From: Chitinophaga sp. CF118
GTDB taxonomy: Bacteria; Bacteroidota; Bacteroidia; Chitinophagales; Chitinophagaceae
Length of the DNA stretch: 64,000 bases
Assembly (NCBI RefSeq): GCF_900112615.1
Contig: NZ_FOMK01000009.1
Coordinates: forward strand, 1 to 64,000
Direction of reading: 5' to 3'
The notes under the pieces were generated by a model, which had not been told where the DNA came from, ran no database searches, and saw only the letters and a list, made by a program, of their open reading frames with translations. The translations under genes were made by a program, and so were the position numbers. Below are positions 55,796 through 62,430 of this stretch, one piece after another; position 1 is the stretch's first letter; each line of letters starts with the position of its first letter.

Positions 55796-57459
55796 ACCGC
55801 GCACTATCACTTTTTGATTCCTTTGCTAAAGGGAAGAAGACAGAGCATACCCTTAGAAACAATTGTGTGATCTATACCCGTGTTTCAACTAAAGAACAGG
55901 CAGACAATAATATGAGCCTGGGGACACAACGTAAGACATGTGAGCAACACGCCAACAAAGTAGGATTACAAATTAATGGATATTTCGGAGGTACTTATGA
56001 AAGTGCCAAGACAGATGAACGGCGGGAGTTTAATAAGATGTTAGCTTTCGTAAAGAAAAGTAAAGAGCGAATAGCCTATATCATAGTCTACAGCGTAGAT
56101 CGTTTCAGCCGTTCCGGTGCCAATGCCATGTATATTGCTGCTCAGCTGAAAAAACAAGGAATAATTGTATATTCTGTTACCCAGCCGACAGATGCATCTA
56201 CGGCCAGTGGCACATTGCAGCAGAATATCCAGTTCATTTTCAGTGAATATGATAACCAATTGCGCAGGGAGAAATGTATGGATGGGGTAAAAGAGAAATT
56301 GTTGATCGGGATTTGGTGCGCACCTCCGCCATTGGGTTATGATATTGTAAAAAGGGAGGGGAGGAAAGAGTTTGTGATCAATAAAAAGGGTAAGTTAATA
56401 GGGAAGGGGTTCCTCTGGAAAGCAGAGGGAATTTCTAATGAAGGGGTCAGGTTACGGCTGGCTGATCATGGATTAAAGCTCAGTAATCAGCGGGTATCTG
56501 ATTTTTTACGAAATCCATTTTATTGCGGTTTGATTGTGCATAATGCACTGGAAGGTAAGGTCGTTGAGGGTATACAGGAAAAAGTAGTATCAAAAGAGGT
56601 ATTCCTGAAAGTGAATGGAATCCTTTCTAACCGTCATCAGGGGTATAATCTTAAACCGGAGAATGATATAGTCCCATTAAAGCGGTTCCTTAAATGTGAT
56701 AACTGTGGTAATTATCTGCGGGCCTACAAAGCCTACAAAAATCAGGAGTACTATTATAAGTGTAATACTCCAGGTTGTAAATGCAATAAAAGGGCCGATA
56801 GCTTACATGAGGCTTTTAAGGAATTGCTGGCAGGTTATACATTGGATGTAAATGAGGATTATCGCCAATTGTTAAAGATACAAACCATTGCTACCTACAA
56901 CCAGCTGACAGAAGAAAGTCGCGAGCAGGAAAAAGAGGTAGAATTGCAGTTAGCAGAGATCGACAAAAAAATCCGTCGTCTCAGAGATCGCCACGCTACT
57001 GAAGAAATAGACAGAGAAATGTATGAGGAATACAAGGCGAAATTTCAGGAAGAACGCGTTGCGATAGCAGAGAAATTGGCCCAAGGTGGAAATAGGGTGT
57101 CGAACCTTGAAAAATGCGTAGATGAAATAATTAATTATGCTTCAAAACTTACTACTACATGGAGTTTAGGCGGATATGCAGAAAAGCAGAAGCTGCAGTT
57201 TTCAATCTTTCCCGAAGGGATTTTATATAATCGTAAAAATGACGAGTGTCGAACTCCGCGAGTGAATGAAGTGTTTCGCCAAATGGCTGATCTGGTGCAG
57301 GTCTTGGGGGAAAAAGAAAACGGGAACAATACATTTTACTGTACTGTTCCCGCTAAGGTGGACTGTATGCCTAGCTTATCGAACATTCTAGTATCTGATA
57401 TTTTGGCGGTGGAAACGTTTATTGACAGATACAAGGAACAGATAAAGGCGCTTTACTAG
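55792..57459 (+). CDS. Large serine recombinase
   Basis: The 555-aa protein has an N-terminal resolvase domain with catalytic Ser in IYTRVSTKEQADNN (S32) and YSVDRFSRSGANAMY near residue 100. A recombinase domain follows (RVSDFLRNPFYCGLIVHN near 232), then a zinc ribbon with CDNCGNYLRAYKAY near 304 and later CNTPGCKCN. A coiled coil lies near 375-430. Its 3' end contains a terminator-like hairpin CGGGAACA/TGTTCCCG and AAGGTGGA at 57355. It likely integrates or excises the island to its left. Confidence 0.93.
   Translation: MNRALSLFDSFAKGKKTEHTLRNNCVIYTRVSTKEQADNNMSLGTQRKTCEQHANKVGLQINGYFGGTYESAKTDERREFNKMLAFVKKSKERIAYIIVYSVDRFSRSGANAMYIAAQLKKQGIIVYSVTQPTDASTASGTLQQNIQFIFSEYDNQLRREKCMDGVKEKLLIGIWCAPPPLGYDIVKREGRKEFVINKKGKLIGKGFLWKAEGISNEGVRLRLADHGLKLSNQRVSDFLRNPFYCGLIVHNALEGKVVEGIQEKVVSKEVFLKVNGILSNRHQGYNLKPENDIVPLKRFLKCDNCGNYLRAYKAYKNQEYYYKCNTPGCKCNKRADSLHEAFKELLAGYTLDVNEDYRQLLKIQTIATYNQLTEESREQEKEVELQLAEIDKKIRRLRDRHATEEIDREMYEEYKAKFQEERVAIAEKLAQGGNRVSNLEKCVDEIINYASKLTTTWSLGGYAEKQKLQFSIFPEGILYNRKNDECRTPRVNEVFRQMADLVQVLGEKENGNNTFYCTVPAKVDCMPSLSNILVSDILAVETFIDRYKEQIKALY
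57152..57362 (+). repeat. 211-bp direct repeat with the remnant at 40850-41060
   Basis: Within the recombinase 3' end. It aligns without gaps to 40850-41060 with roughly 7% mismatches by eye. It ends exactly at AAGGTGGA, after which the two sequences are unrelated. The clean breakpoint suggests the recombination or crossover position. Confidence 0.8.
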
Positions 57460-57474
57460 TTGAGTAAATTATTT

Positions 57475-57505
57475 AAGGGTGTGGTTATGATCTGCACCCT
57501 TTTGC
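57475..57505 (+). terminator. Terminator after the recombinase gene
   Basis: AAGGGTG pairs with CACCCTT around a 13-nt loop and is followed by TTTTG. It lies 16 bp after the recombinase stop. Confidence 0.65.
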
Positions 57506-57647
57506 CATTTTAGGGCCGCTTATTAAACAATTATAGAGATCGCTTACTATTAAAAAATAGTTATTCGGTTTATTTTCAAAGTTATTTATATTTAGAAAAC
57601 GTAATTTTTCTTTAATTGAGTAATTATTTATCCATAAAAAAGATACT

Positions 57648-58088
57648 ATGAATAAAGAGTTTGTAAACCAAATTAAATCCCAAGCTGCATCCTTAAAAGA
57701 AGTGTATGAAGATGTGCCCCATAATTTGATCCTCGATGATATGTTTCAAAGTAATATTAATAGGGATATTAGCGAAATTTCAAAATACGATATAGCATTT
57801 TATCTTTTATTTGATGGAAATGAAGATTTGGAATCTGTTATTGAAAAACAAATGTCACTGTATAAAAGCCAAGTGTTAACCTCGGACGATTTCGAAAATG
57901 GGTATGAGCTGGCATCTCAGATCAGAGAATTAAGGCTTCCAAATGAGGATGAGTCCGAATGGGAGGTTTTATACGATTTCTTTAACGCTGTAATGGAAGG
58001 ACATGAAGTAGAAACCCCAATTTTACATTTATATTTTGATGGTTGGAAGTTAAAGAATAAGGAAGTATATCTACCTTATGAAAGGTAG
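57648..58088 (+). CDS. Unknown acidic 146-aa protein
   Basis: No domain recognised. It is acidic (ISKYDIAFYLLFDGNEDLES near residue 45) and predicted helical, with a short TPILHLYFDGWKLK near the end. It is monocistronic with its own terminator. It lies just outside the recombinase gene, so it may belong to the next island. Confidence 0.65.
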   Translation: MNKEFVNQIKSQAASLKEVYEDVPHNLILDDMFQSNINRDISEISKYDIAFYLLFDGNEDLESVIEKQMSLYKSQVLTSDDFENGYELASQIRELRLPNEDESEWEVLYDFFNAVMEGHEVETPILHLYFDGWKLKNKEVYLPYER

Positions 58089-58118
58089 GTGCAAATGGAA
58101 ACACAATATTCTATATAG

Positions 58119-58147
58119 AAGGGTGCTAGCTTTGTTAGCGCCCTTTT
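58119..58147 (+). terminator. Terminator after the 146-aa gene
   Basis: AAGGGTGCTA and TAGCGCCCTT pair over 10 bp (one T-G), followed by TTT. It is 31 bp after the stop. Confidence 0.75.
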
Positions 58148-58519
58148 ACCATTAAAATAGACTCCATTAGTCCTAGACTTCTCCGAAAGGCTCATAATTA
58201 AATTTGAAATTAAAGTTGTAACGAATACGGGGGGATAACCGACATATCCATATAGGGAAGGGGTGTAGTTAGTGGTGGGTTTCAGGGTGCGTGTACATAT
58301 TCAATGATGCCTTAATCAGTTCTAAGACAAAGCATGAGGGCATTTATTCAAAATATTCAGTGACGTTTATCATGAATATTTATGAAAATCATAATCAAAT
58401 AATATGAAGTTCTTATTGGCCGTTTAAAATCTTTATTAATCCTTATTTCATCTGTATAAAAAGCATTCATATATAATTGTTAAAATAGTGTTATATATCA
58501 CATTCCATAGTGATAATTA

Positions 58520-58550
58520 TTGAAAGAGCCAAATATTTTTTGTATGTTTG
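58520..58550 (+). promoter_or_regulatory. Bacteroidota-type promoter without a gene
   Basis: TTG at 58520-58522 and TATGTTTG at 58543-58550 are 20 bp apart, matching the -33 TTG and -7 TAnnTTTG pattern. The expected transcript starts near 58557, where no ORF but a structured segment follows. Confidence 0.55.
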
Positions 58551-58556
58551 CAGTTC

Positions 58557-58780
58557 ACTTTTTCTTTATTGAAGAATTAAGGATACACCGTCAAGAAAAA
58601 CAATGATATGACGCGGTGCAACTACGTCTTGGCGTTTGTTTAGCGCAACACCCCATGTATAATGGGATTGGTGAATAGTAATATTCACTTCAAAACACTT
58701 CAACTTGTAATTAGTACGGGTAGTAGGGGAAGTTAATTTGAGTGTAGGGAGTACCCTATATTTTTACGGGATTTACGGAG
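58557..58780 (+). ncRNA. Candidate noncoding RNA with serial hairpins
   Basis: Behind the promoter at 58520 the sequence folds into a series of hairpins: ACCGTCA...TGACGCGGT near 58586, CACCCCAT...ATGGG..GGTG near 58650, GTGAATA/TATTCAC near 58669, and TAGGG/CCCTA near 58743. No ORF begins in this stretch. It lies in a 1039-bp gap (58089-59127) with no other recognised gene. No known RNA family is recognised and the 3' end is not defined by a clear terminator. Confidence 0.45.
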
Positions 58781-59072
58781 GGTTAAAATATGTGTTGTTG
58801 TTACATCGATGTTATTTCATCGTTTACAAACGTCACATTCATAAATTCATCGTTTCAAGTTTACATCAATGTAAGTCTTTTCCCCTTGTACCTAACACAT
58901 TCAAAGGGACGATGCATTGATGTTGAATTAAACCGACTATCTATCATCATTTCTCATAATGACGTTCAGAAGCCCTAGTACAAACAATAATTTGGTGTTC
59001 GAAAGCAATTGAATCGGTAATAGGGTATAAACATTCAGATTTTGGCTAGTAGTGGAGTTATTCGATAATAAA

Positions 59073-59104
59073 AACGGGAAACGCTGATATTAACGTTCCC
59101 CGTT
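59073..59104 (-). terminator. Terminator of the minus-strand small genes
   Basis: AACGGGAAACG and CGTTCCCCGTT form an 11-bp stem with one mismatch, with a T run on the minus strand. It lies 24 bp beyond the 84-aa gene stop. Confidence 0.75.
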
Positions 59105-59127
59105 GACAGTTTCAAACATTCTTAATC

Positions 59128-59382
59128 CTAAAAGCGGTATTTGAGGTATTTCTTCATCGAATCCCTTATTTTGTCGATTGAGGAATCGAAGCATTCTGCT
59201 ATTTTCTCTTTCTCCGCATTGCTCAGCTTAGTATCACTAGGCCTTGCTTTCCTGTAGTATGTTGGAACTGAGTAGCCGCACTCACGGCATACAATATCAC
59301 GAAACAGATTACTCAATTTAATAGTCTGTGCGTGCATTTCATGCAGCATGTTAGTCTCAATTAGTAAGGTCCTTTTCCTCAT
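59128..59382 (-). CDS. Unknown 84-aa protein
   Basis: A small charged protein with CRECGYSVPTYYRKARPSDT (residues 33-52) containing a CxxC pair, and a helical C terminus (KEKIAECFDSSIDKIRDSM). It could be DNA-binding but no family is recognised. It ends the run of three minus-strand small genes and has a terminator. Confidence 0.6.
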   Translation of the reverse strand: MRKRTLLIETNMLHEMHAQTIKLSNLFRDIVCRECGYSVPTYYRKARPSDTKLSNAEKEKIAECFDSSIDKIRDSMKKYLKYRF

Positions 59383-59435
59383 TTATTACTGTGATTAGGT
59401 TAAAAATATAGAACGTAGATTATGTTAGCAATGGC

Positions 59436-59768
59436 TTAGAGTAATGGATTGTTTAATCCACTTATACTATCATTGTATCGCTGTAGATGGGCTTTTTCTT
59501 CTTCTATGCGTTCTTTGACTAGACTTTCTACAGTATCAGGATGTTGTTCTTCTTCTAAGGCATCAAGAAGCAGGAACAACGATGCAAAATCCTCTGTTAA
59601 TTCCAGCCAGTTTGCAAGTTCTCCTTGTTCTTTGTTCAGTTGGATTAGGTGTAGAATTAAATCCCGAAGATTATTACTAAATCTCCTTACAGGGATAACG
59701 TCTAAAAATTGCTTCAGTGCGTAAGAGATTGGAGAACTGAATTGTTCATTGATGATTGGAGTGTCCAT
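59436..59768 (-). CDS. Unknown 110-aa helical protein
   Basis: An acidic helical protein (SSPISYALKQFLDVIPVRRF near residue 11, LDALEEEQHPDTVESLVKER near 73). No domain recognised. It is 11 bp after the next gene upstream and 53 bp before the 84-aa gene. Confidence 0.6.
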   Translation of the reverse strand: MDTPIINEQFSSPISYALKQFLDVIPVRRFSNNLRDLILHLIQLNKEQGELANWLELTEDFASLFLLLDALEEEQHPDTVESLVKERIEEEKAHLQRYNDSISGLNNPLL

Positions 59769-59779
59769 TTTTAATTGAA

Positions 59780-60133
59780 TTAATGTTTAATGAATATTCG
59801 ATTTATGATTGCATTCACACCCGCCTGATGGCCGTTTTTAAGAAGTCTAAAGACTGTAAACTGGTAGGCAGCATCGATAGGGATAGTGCCATATACATTG
59901 AGCGAAACGGTCTTCTTTAACGTATCCCATCGGTTTCTGGTTATCCGGGTACTAATTTCCTGATAGGCAAAATGAGCTAATAGAATTAACTCCCAATCGA
60001 GTTTGCCTTTCTCTTCTGGTGTTTGGGCTGTTGAATATTTTGCTTCTATTTGGATAATGTCATCGTGCAATTTTTGGAATGAGTTTTCCAGCCTCTGAAG
60101 CTCTGCGCTTCGAGGAAATAAGGATTTAAGCAT
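59780..60133 (-). CDS. Unknown 117-aa protein
   Basis: A basic helical protein (LENSFQKLHDDIIQIEAKYS near residue 15; IPIDAAYQFTVFRLLKNG near 83). It is the first of three small minus-strand genes and starts about 100 bp from the long hairpin at 60231. No family is recognised. Confidence 0.6.
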   Translation of the reverse strand: MLKSLFPRSAELQRLENSFQKLHDDIIQIEAKYSTAQTPEEKGKLDWELILLAHFAYQEISTRITRNRWDTLKKTVSLNVYGTIPIDAAYQFTVFRLLKNGHQAGVNAIINRIFIKH

Positions 60134-60230
60134 TGCGAGGTTGTTTAATGGGAGGGGATATTATAATCTGGCAGTAAAGCCAGACAACGGCAAGGTTCAA
60201 AATAAAAAAGTGGACTTTTGACATTGCTTA

Positions 60231-60346
60231 GTAACAGCCGGGGTCGGAATCCCTTGTACACATAAGCAAGCAAAAGCCCACCTTTAGGTGAGCATTTTGC
60301 TAAACTTAACCCGTGTACGATTCAAATTTCCGACGTTTGCTGTTAC
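60231..60346. ncRNA. Long hairpin element, 116 nt, four paired blocks
   Basis: The whole segment folds on itself: GTAACAGC/GCTGTTAC (60231-60238 with 60339-60346), GTCGGAA/TTCCGAC, TTGTACAC/GTGTACGA, TAAG/CTTA and a capped stem with GCAAAA and CACC pairing TTTTGC and GGTG around TTTA. Small internal loops separate the blocks. Such nested complementarity does not arise by chance. It lies in the gap between the 117-aa gene and an XRE gene. The strand and role are unknown: structured RNA, cruciform origin or transposon relic. Confidence 0.7.
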
Positions 60347-60609
60347 GGATATTTTTAGCCTAATGCCTTAATATTTTGCACCTTAAGTGAAATACTATGG
60401 AGGGCGCAAAAATAGTTTTAATATATTAAATCGTAAATTATAAGCCATTTAAAGTATTTGATCAATTCTTATTGTGTCTAAAATTGCCTAAAGTATTACC
60501 TTAAAGATAATACAATTGATATTATAAACAATACAATAGCCATATTTGTACATTAATCACTTATTTTCAAGTAATTATATTTGCATGAAACAGCAAATAT
60601 TTTACCCTA

Positions 60610-60825
60610 ATGGCTAAAATTGTAATCAATAGATTAAAAATTGTGTTAGCTGAAAAGAACATGACCAATCGTGTATTGGCTCAGAAGTTAGGGGTTGCGG
60701 AGACAACAGTTTCTCGGTGGGTAACGAATGACAAACAACCTTCAGTCGAAACATTTTATAATATTGCTGTATTGCTTGATATAAATTTGAGAGAGCTATT
60801 TGTGTCTACCAAACCTAAGCTATAG
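60610..60825 (+). CDS. XRE family helix-turn-helix regulator
   Basis: A 71-aa single-domain protein: NRVLAQKLGVAETTVSRWVT near residue 20. It is closely related to the 72-aa regulator at 52231 in the neighbouring island. A TATATTTG element at 60576-60583 fits a -7 box. The gene stands alone, 470 bp from the long hairpin's upstream gene and 173 bp before the decayed KilA-N gene. Confidence 0.88.
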   Translation: MAKIVINRLKIVLAEKNMTNRVLAQKLGVAETTVSRWVTNDKQPSVETFYNIAVLLDINLRELFVSTKPKL

Positions 60826-60933
60826 ATCACTCTTTGTTAATGTGCTTCTCGACAACATGTTGCCTCTTTGAGGTATAAGGCCCTTAAATAGTCGTTCCTT
60901 TCCTATCTCTTCTTTGAACTGTTTTCATTTTTC

Positions 60934-61017
60934 AATGTTGAATATAACCTACATCGTTTAGAATGTCGAGTATAACCAACATATCCATCCTTATAGAATG
61001 TTGGGTATAACCTACAT
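60934..61017. repeat. Three 21-bp repeats before the KilA-N relic
   Basis: Copies of AATGTYGRRTATAACCWACAT start at 60934, 60962 and 60997. Each has imperfect dyad symmetry around TATA. The third is also the start of the KilA-N coding relic (MLGITYI), so they may be duplicated gene starts or operator sites of the XRE protein at 60610. Confidence 0.55.
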
Positions 61018-61256
61018 TAACGCGACTGAAATGGCCAAGCCATTTGGCAAACCTGTAGGAAACTATACACGTTTAAGATTCACGTAGGATTACCTTATCA
61101 CATTGAAAATCAATCGATATTCAGATGTGAATATCGGTGATAAGTTGATTATAATCAACAAGGGGTGGTAATTATGCAGAAGATCAAACAACATGGATGC
61201 ATGAAGATGTAGCACTTCATTTTGCTCAATGGTTATCTACTGAATTTTATCTGTAG
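60998..61256 (+). pseudogene. Decayed KilA-N domain gene
   Basis: The plus strand encodes YINATEMAKPFGK near 61013, an in-frame TAG at 61085 (likely from CAG), then DYLITLK...YSDVNIGDKLIIINKG. After a frameshift near 61164 it reads TTWMHEDVALHFAQWLSTEF and stops at 61254. These are the ordered blocks of the KilA-N DNA-binding domain found in phage proteins. One nonsense codon, one frameshift and a premature stop show decay. The gap from 61257 to the promoter at 61485 shows nothing further. Confidence 0.8.
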
Positions 61257-61484
61257 CATGACAGTAACACCAACTACTATTTAAAGGCTAATCTGACCAA
61301 TAGGTTAATTGCACTTCAGTTGCCCCTTTTACAAATCAAAATAATTAATCTCTCTTTCATTGATAGCTGTTTTGAACGCCTGTTGTTCATTTTACTCCCC
61401 TAAAATCCCTAAATAACTTTTATATGATCGATTTACATTTTATATCATTTTATTGTAAAATGATGATTATTAATTTATCAAAAC

Positions 61485-61515
61485 TTGTTAAATTTAAAAC
61501 TTCATATTACCTTTG
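61485..61515 (+). promoter_or_regulatory. Promoter of the recombinase operon
   Basis: TTG at 61485-61487 and TACCTTTG at 61508-61515, 20 bp apart, match the Bacteroidota consensus. The next ATG is 61534, 18 bp downstream, which fixes that start and argues against the TTG at 61513. Confidence 0.65.
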
Positions 61516-61533
61516 TATTGTTCAATTAATAAT

Positions 61534-62256
61534 ATGGCCAAACCTTCAAAACTACCGGAAAAAATTGCAAAGTTACATGCTGCGTTAAGTGAAAAGTCCT
61601 TTGCTATAAAGGATATTAAATTTATTGATCCAAAGGGATCACGGCCGTTGCATTACTGGATTTCTTTAAACCTTGTTGGTAATCATGCTCCTGATGAAAA
61701 CGACAACTCTTCCAACTGGGTTAAATTTAGTTTTTATGAGTTCATTTGGATATTGGTTATAAGGAGGTTAAAGGAACTTAATTATGATAACGATATTCTA
61801 AAGGAAAACGCTAAATCGGTATTTACGAAACAGGAAGAGGACTTGCGAATGTTAGCCTTTGAAAAAGCAGTGATTACTGCTTTGACTGTTCGCAATGCTC
61901 CCGTGTTGCTTTTCTTTGGCCTGAATGGGGAATTTGATGTGAAATATGATGTAGAAGGGATAGCAAGTATACTCTTTAATGATCATGATGGATTATATAC
62001 CCAGACAAACGTTTATCGATTTGTACGAGAGTTTTTGTGCGTGAAACAGTTCTTACCCTACATAAAGGAGAACGGATTGCTAGAAGACAGAGAGATTCAA
62101 GCTTTGGAAGTGCTGTATAACAATCCTAAAGCTGAAATAGGTATTAGGGTAGAGAATAAGCCGGAAATTATAATTAAACCGGGAGAATCAGCAGTGCAAG
62201 AATTCATTAGTACAATTATGTTAGAGAAATACTCAGGTATTTCAATTCGATTATGA
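61534..62256 (+). CDS. Unknown 240-aa protein, possibly MerR-like
   Basis: The protein (MAKPSKLPEKIAKLHAALSE start) has FSFYEFIWILVIRRLKELNY near residue 67, which resembles a MerR-type helix-turn-helix. No enzyme motif is visible. It is first in an operon with a 45-aa ORF and a large serine recombinase, 33 bp and 3 bp apart. It may regulate the recombinase. Confidence 0.65.
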   Translation: MAKPSKLPEKIAKLHAALSEKSFAIKDIKFIDPKGSRPLHYWISLNLVGNHAPDENDNSSNWVKFSFYEFIWILVIRRLKELNYDNDILKENAKSVFTKQEEDLRMLAFEKAVITALTVRNAPVLLFFGLNGEFDVKYDVEGIASILFNDHDGLYTQTNVYRFVREFLCVKQFLPYIKENGLLEDREIQALEVLYNNPKAEIGIRVENKPEIIIKPGESAVQEFISTIMLEKYSGISIRL

Positions 62257-62289
62257 ACCATCAACAAAGACCTTTTATGACAATAATAA

Positions 62290-62427
62290 ATGCCAATAAT
62301 CACTTTAGAACAATTACGTCAATTTGCAGGATTTGAAAATATAACAGAACAAGAAGGACAAGCCATTATCAATACACTATACCAGTTTTCAGTATTAGCA
62401 TATAGATTTTTTCATCAAAACCAATAG
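62290..62427 (+). CDS. Small recombinase-associated protein (45 aa)
   Basis: ATG at 62290, TAG at 62425-62427; product MPIITLEQLRQFAGFENITE followed by a helical tail ending RFFHQNQ. It is related to the middle of the 72-aa protein at 55577 (ITVEEVRALNSF...). It is followed after 3 bp by the recombinase ATG. Two independent recombinases having the same small neighbour supports a real gene, possibly a recombination cofactor. Confidence 0.68.
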   Translation: MPIITLEQLRQFAGFENITEQEGQAIINTLYQFSVLAYRFFHQNQ

Positions 62428-62430
62428 TAC

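Noticed and set aside
58738..58978. Two overlapping 60-62 codon ORFs
   Set aside because: Overlapping frames with no domain, in a hairpin-rich noncoding stretch; no supporting start context.
36111..60346. CRISPR array or retron
   Set aside because: No regularly spaced repeats with unique spacers, no cas genes and no reverse transcriptase anywhere in the window.
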